Positions 1 through 8,940 of a stretch of DNA of 17,548 nt are shown here, piece after piece. The stretch spans positions 1-17,548 of the forward strand of contig JALNQF010000663.1 in the NCBI GenBank assembly GCA_028456385.1. Direction: 5' to 3'. The DNA comes from Ophiosphaerella korrae (lineage: Eukaryota; Ascomycota; Dothideomycetes; Pleosporales; Phaeosphaeriaceae). Every line of letters starts with the position of its first letter. The stretch's first letter is position 1. Made by a program: the position numbers and the translations under genes. A model generated the notes under the pieces. That model did not search any database and was not told the origin of the DNA. It was given only the letters and a program-made list of their open reading frames with translations.

Positions 1-140
1 TTTCTTTATTTTACTTTATTTTACTTTTCTTTATTTTACTTTATTTTACTTTTCTTTATTTTACTTTATTTTACTTTCCTTTATTTTACTTTATTTTACT
101 TTCCTTTATTTTACTCTATTTTACTCTTCTTTATTTTACT
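1..140. repeat. 25-bp pyrimidine-rich tandem repeat
   Basis: A 25-base unit built from a TTTCTTTA start and two TTTTACTTTA-like pieces is repeated head to tail about 5.6 times. Units start at 1, 26, 51, 76, 101 and 126. The first three are identical; later copies carry single T-to-C changes (TTTCT to TTCCT to CTTCT) and the array breaks down after about 140. The + strand is almost pure pyrimidine apart from one or two A per half unit. The array reaches the window edge, so its true length is unknown. No telomeric TTAGGG motif is present. Confidence 0.95.
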
Positions 141-240
141 TTGTTTCTCTCTATTTTCTTTAATTTACGTCTCTCTTTTACGCGTTAATAATATCCTTAA
201 ATAATTAGTTTTATGCGTTGCTAGAGAAAGAAAAGAAAGT

Positions 241-2640
241 GTATAAGATAGGTAATAATACTATACCTTTACGTATAAAGGGATTATCTAAGAAATAGGT
301 TTAGTTTTTCTAAGTAGATAATAGTTCCTTAAAGCCTATATAAAAAAGTGTTAGATATTGCGTATATAATATTCTTAATAATATCTTTACGTCTCTAGGG
401 CCTAAAATACTTCTATTATACTATTACGTAACTCTTATAAACCTCGTAAAGGTAAAACTAGAAGGTCTCTTAAGAGACCTTAAATTGTAGTAAGATAGAG
501 TTCTACATCCTTAATTACTTATTATAGCTACTAATATATTTTACAAGAAGTACTCTCTTTAGTAAGAAGAATACTCTCTTTAATAAAAAGGGTCTTTAGA
601 GCTTACGCCTACTAATAGTATAAAATATATCCTTAGTTTAGACTCTTACTTACTTTTCTATAAGAGTAAAGAGCTTTATCTTATAGCTAGTTATAGACCC
701 CTAATATATAGTACGAAATTACACGTCTTAAACAAGAAGAGAATATCTTTCTTTTAGCTTTTAGAATAGATATATCTCTCTTTACGTATAAGTTATCCTT
801 AAGTAGTAGAAATTAAGTATATATACTACTACTTATAGTTAAAGGCGTAGAAGTTATTCTAGACTCTATTAGGAAAGGTTTAGAAAGAGAACTATAGATT
901 ACGCTTCTAAAGGAGAACAGCCTTCTATTTATTATAGTCTTTTATTAGATATACGTAGACATCCTATATAAGTACTATAAATAAAAACAATTAACTCTTA
1001 CTTTCCTATATAATATATTTAACCTCTATATCTACTATCTACTAATAATAGTGCTTAAGCTTTAGTAATACTATTATTACCTCTTTGCAAGAATTTAGAT
1101 ATATTTAATAAGTGTACACGTTTATACTACCTAAAAAAACCTTAACTATCTTATCTCTACTATTACGCTTAATAATAAGAGTAAAAGTATCCTTATAAAG
1201 TCTTTAGACTTATAGTTTCTTCTCTAACTACTAACTTTATATAGTCTTATTATTCTAGCTAGTCTATATAATTTAGCTTTGTCCCTACTTATCCTAGCTA
1301 ATAAAGACTATACCTTTTCGTTAAATATCTCTTTAAGCTTATTATTATCTTCTAAGTAGTTTATAATATTAACTATCTCTAAAGCTATACTACTAGATAA
1401 TAACCCTTATACTAGGTTTTATATAATAAGGATAGGTAGCTTATCTAGTATTATATAGTATAAGTAGGCTGAATTGCGTAAGGCCCTAGCTAATTTAAGT
1501 AAGGATAAAGAGATAATAGCGATTTCCTACTATAGTAAAGGGGTACAAAAGGGTCCTAGTAATAGAAGAGAAGTTATTTACGTAAGGGAAATCTCTATTA
1601 GCTACTAGAAGTAGAGGATAGGATAGTTTAGGTAATATACACCTTAACAACTACTAAGTATAAATAGAGTAAGTAAAGCGTAAAAGATTATAAGCTTATA
1701 TATATATTAATAGTACTACTATAGATTTGTAAGTAGTTAGTAAAGTAAGAGCCTAACAAACACTATAGGGAAATAAATGCGTTAATATGCTAATATAAGT
1801 GTTAAGGCGTTAGTGCCTAACTAGTAAGTCTAAACAATAACCTACTTAGGTAAGGTAGGACCTAATTCTTAGTAACACGAAGACTATAGGTCGTAGGCTA
1901 TAGCGTAGGAGTAGTATTAGGAGTTTAAAGTTACTATAGCTAGATAGCCTATATACAAGGTCTAATAAAAGGTAGAAAGACTTATATAGGAAGAAATATA
2001 TCGCAGCCTCGATAATATTATAACTACTAAGATATAAGTAGCTAGCTTAAGAAGCTAAACTATAAAACGCCTTAGGCTATAAGTAAGCTAGTAGCTACCC
2101 TACTACTTAGCGTAGAAGCTATTACGTAAAAGTATCTTAGTATATACCCTACTCTCTTTTATAGATACTAAGTATTAATAATACGTAAAGCTTTTATTAT
2201 CTATATAATTGTAGGATATTTTTATTTATAGGCTAAAATTTCTAAGAGACTACAACTATTATATACGCTAAAACTAGTTCTTATTATATATAGTCTTTAG
2301 CGTAGGTAAGCTACTTATTAGCTTATAATAGAGTAGAAAATCTATCTCTCTAAAGTCTTTACTCTTACTTCTTAAAATAGTTTACTTTTATACTCCTCTT
2401 CTAACGCTCTACTCTACTATTCTAAAAATACCCCTACTATCTATTCTTATAGGCCTAATAACCTAAGCAACGTTAGTTGCTCTAGTCTACGCATATAAAT
2501 ATAAATTATCGCCTACTATAGTAGAAGGATAGTAAGGAATAATAACCCTAGACTAAAGAAACTACGCCTTATTAGACGAGGGCTAAGTAGAAGAGAATAC
2601 TATCTTAGCTTCTACTAGATTATAGACAATATTTTAAGCT
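241..2640 (+). pseudogene. RIP-decayed long coding trace, unrecognised
   Basis: I do not recognise this gene. Reading one + strand phase (codons starting at 241, 244, ...) gives many 20-codon rows with no stop (421-480, 541-600, 721-780, 1141-1200, 1261-1320, 1381-1440, 1501-1560, 2341-2460), while the other two phases that I checked at 1141, 1261 and 1501 generally carry stops. The stops are TAA or TAG, as expected when CAA, CAG, CGA or TGG codons lose their C or G to RIP. The most protein-like part is about 1213-1605: a Leu/Ile-rich segment followed by a basic stretch including KGVQKGPSNRREVIYVREIS (1531-1590). The trace runs on into a Gln-rich, charged region near 1600-2100. It lies upstream of, and on the same strand as, the Harbinger transposase trace, but no link is shown. 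It may be one protein of up to about 800 codons or two adjacent ones; both ends are approximate. Confidence 0.45.
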
Positions 2641-3666
2641 TAGATTTAATACTAGCTTGTTAGAAGACTAATATAGGATTTATTTATTTGTATTAGTTAG
2701 TATAACTTTAGAATAGCTACTTAGATATTACTTACTATTACGCGTAGCTATATTCCTAGTAGTAGGCTACAAATTCTCCTCTTACCTCTAATAATTCCTT
2801 TTTCCTTCTAAGAAGCTCTCTATCTACTCTTACTATTAAAAGGCTTTTATACGATCTCTCTCTTATTTAGTTTAAAGTATAGTTACTCTTACTAACTAAT
2901 AAGAAGTCCCTTCTATTAGGGCTATATACACTTAAAATTAACTTTATCTACTACTTAACTTTAACTAAATAGTTATCTATAGATAACTAGCCTACCTTAC
3001 CTTACTTACTTTATCTATCCTAGAAACTTTTTATACATCCTAGTAGGCTAAGAAGGCTCTACCTATAATAGGAGAGTGCTAGTAAGCACTTTTAAGAAAA
3101 GCTTAGAGGTACTAGAAGGCTAGTATTTTCTAGCTAACGCTAGCTATATAAATAGTAAGAGACTACTAACTCTATACTATTAAGTAAAGTATTATTTATA
3201 AAAGATTAGATAAGTTAGCGTAGTACCTATAGATAAATACAAGCTCTTTAACTATTACTACTTAAGCCTCTACAACGTAGTAGAGCGTACTTTTAGTATT
3301 TTTAAATGTTATTAGAGGATATTTAACCTACTACATAAGTTCTACCTAGCAACTTAAGTTAAGTTAGTATACGTAATAGCTACTATCTATAATTTTATTA
3401 ATCTTGTCGCTACTAGTACTACTAACTACAATTTTAATAGACTAGAGTCGTACAAGAGTAAAAAGCTTAAGATATTATAAAGAGAAGTAGAAAATAGCTA
3501 GAATTTAGTATAAACTAGGCGTAATATAGACAAGTAGCAAGAGTAGATTACAAGTAATATGTAGGAGTTGTATTGTATAGTAGTAAGGGACGTAGATATA
3601 TAGTTTTAAGATATATAATATAAGATATAAACCTTTATTAAACTTAGATACTTAACACTACGCTAA
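2641..3666 (+). pseudogene. Dead PIF/Harbinger-type transposase (DDE_Tnp_4/HARBI1 family)
   Basis: This family encodes the DDE nuclease that cuts and pastes PIF/Harbinger DNA transposons. About 340 codons are traceable, close to the usual family length. The N-terminal part (2641 to about 2990) reads in one phase and has the RVAIFLVVG block typical of the region before the first catalytic Asp. The phase then shifts by one and reads from about 3010: FLYIL.G.EGS (3028-3060), the YFLANASY block (3124-3147), NVVERTFSIF (3274-3303) and YNFIN (3388-3402). These match the family's conserved LAGWEGS, YYLADAGY, RNVIERVFG and LHNFI blocks. The catalytic Asp in the second block is now Asn (AAC, 3136-3138), a G-to-A change as RIP makes; the catalytic Glu (GAG, 3283) survives. 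Many TAA/TAG stops and one frame change make it non-functional. The first catalytic Asp lies in the unclear junction near 2990. The C-terminal tail ends at a plausible TAA at 3664-3666. The start is approximate. Confidence 0.85.
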
Positions 3667-3700
3667 AAAAGTCGTAATCCTTAGCGCTAGAGAGCCTCTA

Positions 3701-3813
3701 CAAGCCTTAGTAGTAGTATCTACCTATAGTATAAACTAGTTAGAGTTTACTAGAAGACTTCTAGTAAACTCTAACTAGTTTACATTGTATATAGATACTA
3801 CTACTAAGGCTTG
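3701..3813. repeat. 113-bp near-perfect palindrome
   Basis: The left arm 3701-3756 and right arm 3758-3813 are inverted copies around a single central A at 3757. By hand, 51 of 56 positions pair. The outer 22 bases (starting CAAGCCTTAG) and inner 25 bases match completely; the five mismatches cluster at 3723-3731. Four of the five are transitions, and at least two are CpA/TpA or TpG/TpA differences, so RIP alone could have produced much of the divergence. It sits 35 bases after the end of the transposase trace and 613 bases from the stop of the opposing Myb-like trace. It could be two transposon termini abutting tip to tip, or a hairpin between two converging genes. Confidence 0.95.
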
Positions 3814-4426
3814 CTAGGTAGTAAGAGTAAGAGTAAAGTCTTTAGGTAGCTATCTCTATAGAGTTTATACGTAGTTATATATAGTAATCTAGCTTAAATA
3901 CTATATAGAGATAAGCGTTATTATAGGTAAGTATTACTATCTATATAATTTTATAGTAACTATTATTATATATAGACGTTTTAGCTATCTCTATATTTAC
4001 TATAGTTATTTTACCTTAGTTACTTACTAGACTTAGTAATTTCTATAAACTTAGCTTAGTCTCTTTATCTTAATACTTTAACTCTAAAACACTATCTCTT
4101 TCCTATACTAAGCTTGCTATTATATCGTTAAACAACTCTCTATTATATACGCTATCTTAGTATATTACGCTACTCTAAGAGCTTATCTTAAACCTATTTT
4201 TTGCGATATTCTAGTAATAAAAATATAAACTTCTAGGACGTAAACTTATTAGTAAAGAAGTCTACGATAGTTATTAGAAGCCTATATAAGAGTACGTTAA
4301 AGTTAGCTTAAAGGATAGCTAAAGCCCTATTAGTTTTAAAACCGCAATTGCGATAAACTTAAGCTAATTATTTATATTACCTAAATACAAGCTAAGACAA
4401 TTAGTAGAAGTTAATTTTTTAGTTTA
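3814..4426. other. Non-coding RIP-mutated spacer
   Basis: This is the 3' intergenic stretch between the converging transposase and Myb-like traces. It is AT-rich and TpA-rich. I see no phase with a convincing coding trace and no further repeat. Confidence 0.5.
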
Positions 4427-5104
4427 CTAAACTTGCGCCGTAGACGCTGTACTAGCCCTTTTACGCTGTATAACTGTCTTATCTAGGAGCTTATCTAGGT
4501 TATTATCTACCTCTACTAAATTACTAACGTTATTAGGGCTAGTACTACTCGAGAGTTCCTTAAAGCTTTAAAATAACTTGCTAGTAGCTAAGACTCCTTT
4601 AAAGAGTGTTTATAGCTAGTCTTTATACTTAAGTTATTTATTTCTAAACTTTCTAGTATCTTTATAGGCTTTAAAATAGGCTCTAAGTGCGCCTTTAGAG
4701 GCGCTAACTAGCCTACTACTAGTTATCTTAAACCTAGATTAACTTAAGAGCTAAGTATAAACTCTATAATCTTTCTTAAGGACGTTGTACTTATTCTTAT
4801 ACTAGCTTTAAGTTACAGCCTAGCTAGAGACTTAAGATACTTTACGTATCGCTAAAGCTAACGCTTCTAGCTTATACTCTAAGTCTAAGTAGAGGCTGTA
4901 GTTAAGGGCGCTTATAAGAGTATTAATAAGAGCTAGCTTACTTTTATTACTTTATTTAAAGGTGCTATTTAGCTAAGATAATAGTAAAGGCGCTAGTATT
5001 AGTAATAGTGTAGGCGCCTATATAAGAGTAGTAGTAACTATACTTAAGGATTACTAAGATAGAGATAGAGAGGCCTTACTAAGAGTAGCGCAAGTAACTT
5101 ACAT
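4427..5104 (-). pseudogene. Dead Myb/SANT-like DNA-binding protein (Myb_DNA-bind_3 type)
   Basis: Proteins of this type bind transposon ends and often accompany PIF/Harbinger transposases. Reading the - strand from an ATG at 5104-5102 gives about 225 codons in one uninterrupted phase, ending at TAG (4429-4427), with roughly fifteen in-frame TAA/TAG codons. From about residue 102 the trace has KNKYNVLKKDYRVYT (4798-4754), then LLS and, around residues 130-165, ALRAYFKAYKDTRKFRN (near 4695-4643) and a GVLATSKL segment. These line up with the family's 'L-K-N-K-Y..LKK.Y..Y..LLS..G', 'W..Y...H...KKFR.K.L..YD.L..LF' pattern; conserved Trp positions are lost, as expected when TGG becomes TAG or TAA. 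The last 43 codons have no stop and form a polar tail (KLLDKTVIQRKRASTASTAQV region). The domain match is from memory of the family, not from a search. It faces the Harbinger transposase trace, so both may come from one element. Confidence 0.72.
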
Positions 5105-6300
5105 AAGATTAATATTATAGGGCGTACTTAGAAGCTCTATAAAGTTAAGATAGTTATAAAAACTACTAAGATAGAATATAAATAGATAAACTACTACACT
5201 AAATATACTAAAATTTTATCTAGCTCGATTTAGTAAAGCTAATAGTAGAAACTAAGGCGCTCTTAGCTACGCTACTAGCGTTACCTCTAGTATAAACTAA
5301 GTATTTAAAAAATAGCTAGCGCACTAAATAGGCCCTAAGGCGTTTACTACGAGTAATTTTAGTATTATTAACTTTTTAATCCTCTCCTTTAGCCTCTTTA
5401 TTATCCTTAAGTAGTATTTATATCCCTTATCTTCTAATTTACTAGTATATTACGTAGAGCCTAAGTTGCTTTGCTATATAACAATATATTCTATCCTACT
5501 AGTATTGCTTATTAGTTACCCTAAATATTATTTACTTACTATACTAGCTAAGATATAGAGCATCTTAGCTGTAGATAGTCTAATACTAAATTTAATTAAC
5601 TTTTTATCTTACGTACGTATTTTTTCGCCTAATAACAATAGCTTTATAATATAGCCTGTATTCTAGCGTAAAAGAGTAAATTATAGCTACTTTAGCGCCT
5701 ATAGATCTATTAAAAAAGCTAAATTTAACATAGTTATTACGTAATTACAATATACTATATAACTATCTATAACGCTTTTGCGGTGTTAAATTAAAGAGCG
5801 CACGCTCTAGGCTAAACTAACGTCTTAGCACTACTTAGGAGCTCGTAGTAAAGTAGTATATTTACTACTACAATAATTTAAAGATACTAGTACTTATACT
5901 ATAGTTATAAAGTAGTATTTAGGCTATATTAGACTTTAAAGACTTATTTAAAGTAGTACTACTACTAAGCTAGTACTAGCTAGCTTATTAGCTTAAGCGT
6001 AACCTAGAGTACTATAGAGTTTACTAGAAGCTATAAGAGCTTATAAAGCTCGCGAGCTAGTATATTAGAGATATACTAAACTAGCTTCTCTACTAGTAAG
6101 TATACCTAAATTTAAAAGCACTATATATACTCTATTAACCTTCTTACTTAGCTACGCCTACGCAGCTCGAGTCTATATATATAGGAACGTTAAAGGGGCT
6201 AGGGACTTAGATTAGCTATTATAGTACGTACTTACTATAGTATATAAAGTAAATAGATAGGTAAAAGAAGGTAGTAGTACTACTAAAGTAAATATAGTAA
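5105..6300. other. RIP-mutated stretch, no clear gene
   Basis: This stretch is AT- and TpA-rich with very little CpA or TpG. The - strand phase of the Myb-like trace stays fairly open to about 5280 (row 5101-5160 has no stop), so that gene may have begun further upstream than the chosen ATG, or this may be its leader. The rest (5340-6300) has short open stretches in several phases but nothing I can defend as a gene. The outer end of any Harbinger-type element would be expected here; I could not identify a terminal inverted repeat. Confidence 0.4.
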
Positions 6301-7119
6301 GGACGTGCCTACGCTATTTTATCGTATAAAGGTAAGTAGTACCTTTACTCTTATCTAAGAATAGGTAGCTACTACTAGCGTATAAGTAAAAGTAGCCCTA
6401 AGGTATATAAGGCTACTTTCTTAGTCTATACTCTTATATTACTATATTTACTTCTTCTTTACTTCTAGTAGGCTTACCTTAGTATTATATTCTCTAGAAC
6501 TAGCTAACTTTAAGCGCGCCCTTTATAGGCTATTAACTTTATTATTGTATAGATTCCTACTATCTAGATTACTAATCCTTTCCTTAACGTTCCTCGCCTA
6601 CTACCTTAGCTATCTAACCGCACTAGTATTAAGAACGCAATTAATATTAGCACTATATTTAGTATAGAAAAAGACCTAACTAAAGTATACGTTAAGGTTA
6701 ACACTATTATTAACCTATACGCTAGGCGCCTTCTAAACTCTACTAAGGTTTAGGTCCTTTACTACTTTATATAGACTACTAAGTATAATATAACCTATAT
6801 ACTACTCTCTTACGCTACTAGTACTCTATTCGCTACTAAAATATAGTAATTCTAGCCCTATACCTTTACTTAAACTATCTAGGATAGCTATACTAACTTT
6901 GTCGACACTACCTTTAAGTCTCTAAACTAGCGTTACTTCTACACGATTCTAAGCCTTTACTATACTAAGCTTCCTAATAAGTACTACTTCTTTAATAGTA
7001 CTTAGGATATCTCTACTTATCTTATATATTAAGACGTTATAGCTAAAATTATAGTTTACGCCTAGATACCTAATCTATAAGCTATTACTTTTGCCTTTAC
7101 TTAAGGTATTCTCCTTTAA
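6301..7119 (+). pseudogene. RIP-decayed coding trace, unrecognised
   Basis: I do not recognise this gene. One + strand phase (codons from 6301) can be followed for about 270 codons. Rows 6661-6720 and 6781-6840 have no stop, and most others only one to three, TAA or TAG in the rows checked. It starts with a GRAYAILSYKGK-like segment (6301-6336), passes a Leu-rich stretch (6421-6470), then a mixed charged region including IFSIEKDLTKVYVKV (6655-6699) and YARRLLNSTKV (6718-6750), and ends with TNFVDTTFKSLN (6892-6930) and KLPNKYYFFNST (6967-7002). After 7120 stops become dense and the trace is lost. A stop cluster at 6844-6882 may be a former Gln-rich part or an intron. No catalytic motif is visible. 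It lies between the Myb-like trace and the GC-rich island on the opposite strand from the former. Confidence 0.42.
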
Positions 7120-7760
7120 CTTAGTTAGTAGTAGTAAGAAACCTAGTTTAAGAATATTAGTATAAATAGCGATAGAGAGGACGTAGAAGGTATAGAGTAA
7201 ATAGAGTACTATATAATAGATCTATTATTAGAAGCCTCGCAATATACTATAGAATAAGGAGGCTAGTTAGGTAATAGTAATTAGTTTTAAGTAAGTAGAA
7301 GTTGTTAAGCTATAAACTATACTAGGTACTATATTAGTAAATTAAAAGGGGAAGAGTAGGTCTTAAATTATACCTATTAAATACTACTTCTATATAAATT
7401 TAGTTACCTAGACCGCCTCTTAACACTATATAGTCTATAGAGTAGAACGTAGTATACTCTATATTAGTTCTAACAAAACCAAGGTATAGTTATTAATAGT
7501 TAATTATATTTTATTAAAGCCTTTCTACAAAGTGTTTTTCTTTATTTAAAAGACTTGTATGTATTTATTAATAGTATAGAATCCTAACTTAGCACTAACT
7601 TTTATTACTGTTTTATTGTATCTAGTTTTAAAAAGCCCTTTTGTTAGATTTAAGCGTTACTTATATAGGTTTAATAGAAGTTAATAAAAAGGCTTTTTTA
7701 TAATAGCTAGGTATTACATTTTAATAAGCGTAATAATAGAACTAATTAATTAATTGTAAC
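7120..7760. other. Transition zone with falling RIP load
   Basis: No gene is visible. The sequence is still AT-rich, but TpG and CpA words return (for example around 7470-7490, 7555-7565, 7608-7622 and 7759-7775), marking a gradient of decreasing mutation from the left arm into the GC-rich island. It includes short A/T tracts and ATTAATTAATTAATTG just before the island. Confidence 0.6.
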
Positions 7761-7916
7761 TATGTATGTGCGTTGTACAAGGGGGCTGCCCGCAGCTAAG
7801 TTAGTGCGTCGCCACAACATCATGCGACTAGGGCCCCGGCCAATATAATCATCTAATTAGCTACTCAAACTCGCGTAGCTTCGCGTCGCGGGCGCTCGCG
7901 TGTGTACGTCAACAAC

Positions 7917-8045
7917 TCAATCTCATTTTCTTCCACCCCACTCACTCCTCACTCTCCATCGCGTCACCGTCCATCGCCTCGCTCTCTATCGTCTCGCCCT
8001 CCATCGCCTCGTCAACCGCCACAAGCCATTCCCACGACGCAGCCG
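7917..8045 (+). promoter_or_regulatory. Pyrimidine-rich tract, possible fungal leader or promoter
   Basis: The + strand from about 7917 to 8045 is strongly C/T-rich (TCTCATTTTC, CCACCCCACTCACTCCTCACTC and similar words). CT-rich stretches just upstream of transcription and translation starts are common in filamentous fungi. No convincing coding start follows, so the regulatory role is inference only. Confidence 0.2.
7956..8015. repeat. Four tandem copies of a 15-bp unit
   Basis: Units at 7956-7970, 7971-7985, 7986-8000 and 8001-8015 follow the pattern C(C/T)ATCG(C/T)(C/G)TCGCCCT with a few substitutions. Because 15 is a multiple of 3, any reading frame through it shows a five-residue repeat (HRLAL-like in one frame), which makes a chance ORF look protein-like. 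It lies inside the pyrimidine-rich tract of the island. Confidence 0.85.
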
Positions 8046-8134
8046 CCCCGCCGCCGCCGCAGCTCTTTGCTGCCACACCGCAACACAATCAGGCGCAGAC
8101 CTGCTGAGGCAGATTGCACATCACTGCTCTGCGT

Positions 8135-8180
8135 CTATGCCCCTGGCCCAGCGCGCAAGCCGGCCGCTCGGGCGACGCAG
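8135..8180 (+). repeat. 46-bp direct repeat, copy 1
   Basis: This copy matches 8281-8326 at 39 of 46 positions by hand alignment. The identical core includes ATGCCCCTGGCC and GCAAGCCGGCCG. The copies are 146 bases apart, which is not a multiple of 3, so they do not form a repeat in any single protein frame. That argues against the overlapping ORFs here being real. Confidence 0.85.
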
Positions 8181-8280
8181 TCGACCGCAATCGGCCCCGG
8201 CGTGGCTCAGCTCGCAGCGAGATCCGGCGTTGGAGCGTTGGAAGAGACGGAGACCGCGGCGGCATGCTCTCATGCTGTGT

Positions 8281-8326
8281 CGATGCCCCTGGCCTAGAGC
8301 GCAAGCCGGCCGACCGGGTGGCGCAG
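8281..8326 (+). repeat. 46-bp direct repeat, copy 2
   Basis: This is the second copy of the 8135-8180 unit, with seven substitutions: T/G, C/T, C/A, C/A, T/C, C/T and A/G in order from copy 1 to copy 2. The mix of changes is not RIP-like, in line with the island having escaped RIP. Confidence 0.85.
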
Positions 8327-8577
8327 TGGGGCCTCTGCTTCTGACGTCCTCAAGGCGTGACTTGGCGCATCTTTGGCCCCGAATGGCCGCAGTGAGCAAC
8401 CTCCGCTTTGTTGGGGGAGCCGGCGGTGAAGGCGCCGGCTAAAGACCCGCGGTCGCCTCGGAATCCGTCTTGCTGTGCGAGGCGGCGCTTTCGTTGAGAT
8501 GAGCCCCTGGGCGATCAGCGGCGAGGCGGACATAATAGGCGGCGGGGCGAAGGGGCGCGCCAATGATGGATAGAGCT

Positions 8578-8652
8578 CGGCACAGGCGGGACTCGAACTC
8601 AAGCCCGGCCGGCGCAGCTGGACTCAACCAGAGTTCCAGGAGGGGCGCTGCC
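8578..8652 (-). other. tRNA-like trace with box B-like motif (degenerate)
   Basis: On the - strand, GAGTTCGAGTCCC (8602-8590) resembles the tRNA T-arm and RNA polymerase III box B (GGTTCGANTCC). About 25 bases upstream, TGGTTGAGTCCA resembles a weak box A. A GGCA at 8652-8649 could pair with TGCC at 8582-8579, giving a tRNA-like length of about 74. However, the acceptor stem has two mismatches, the T-stem does not pair properly and no sound anticodon arm forms. It may be a decayed tRNA, a tRNA-derived SINE head, or chance in GC-rich DNA. Confidence 0.2.
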
Positions 8653-8767
8653 GTCGCCCTTTCCAAGCTACGGGAAGATGCGAATGTAGCAGAGCAGGCG
8701 GGCACCTAAAGATGCGAGCTCAGCAGTGCTTAGGGCTTCAAGGCCCGAACTTCGCGTCAAGGTAATT

Positions 8768-8821
8768 AGCGCAAGGTGCAAGTCAGCTAACTAGGCGATG
8801 CCATAGTAGTCGCCTTGCGCT
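8768..8821. repeat. Overlapping hairpins in the island
   Basis: AGCGCAAGG (8768-8776) pairs with CCTTGCGCT (8813-8821). A nested alternative, AGGCGA (8793-8798), pairs with TCGCCT (8810-8815). The two stems share bases 8813-8815 and so exclude each other. No tract of T follows, so a terminator is not supported. Confidence 0.5.
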
Positions 8822-8925
8822 GTTTGGTACGGCTAGCTGGTAGGGGTCAATGCCCCCTTCTGTTTACACGTAGCTGTCACGAAGGTCGCGCATCGTTCGC
8901 AGCTACCGCTAGGCACTAGGCGCGC

Positions 8926-8940
8926 TACTACGTCGTAGTA
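8926..8940. repeat. 15-bp palindrome at the island's right edge
   Basis: TACTACG and CGTAGTA flank a single central T. It is perfect and sits where the composition begins to turn AT-rich. It could be a protein-binding site or chance. Confidence 0.6.

Larger units (their letters stand above)
1..7760. other. Left RIP-mutated AT-rich block
   Basis: The stretch is dominated by TA-containing words (CTA, TAG, TTA, TAC), with CpA and TpG nearly missing and CpG retained. A hand count of 6181-6240 gives 13 TpA, 0 CpA, 0 TpG, 2 CpG. This is the known outcome of repeat-induced point mutation in ascomycetes (C to T in CpA, both strands) and differs from CpG methylation decay, which would remove CpG. TpG and CpA reappear gradually after about 7480, so the mutation load falls towards the GC-rich island. 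The contents are dead transposon-like genes described separately. Such blocks are usually packed as H3K9-methylated heterochromatin; that part is inference. Confidence 0.9.
7777..8863. repeat. Weak inverted repeat bracketing the island
   Basis: ACAAGGGGGC at 7777-7786 is matched in inverted form by GCCCCCTTCTGT at 8852-8863 (reverse complement ACAGAAGGGGGC). The core AAGGGGGC is identical. The two copies lie close to the island's ends, about 1.09 kb apart. I found no clear target-site duplication and the flanks align only loosely, so chance is a real possibility. Confidence 0.3.

Noticed and set aside
1..140. Telomere or CRISPR array
   Set aside because: The units are contiguous 25-mers without spacers and contain no TTAGGG-type motif.
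7900..8442. 180-codon plus-strand ORF in the island, with overlapping 131- and 76-codon ORFs
   Set aside because: Several long ORFs overlap on both strands, as GC-rich DNA produces by chance. The protein is Arg/Pro/Ala/Ser-rich, has no domain, and its repeats come from the 15-bp array. The 46-bp duplication lies in different frames.
8578..8652. Intact tRNA gene
   Set aside because: The acceptor stem has two mismatches, the T-stem does not pair and no sound anticodon arm forms.
8294..8705. Minus-strand ORFs of 102 and 88 codons
   Set aside because: They overlap each other and the plus-strand ORFs, show no domain, and one runs straight through the tRNA-like trace.
8813..8825. Intrinsic terminator at the island hairpin
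   Set aside because: No U-tract follows, and this type of terminator is not expected in a fungus.
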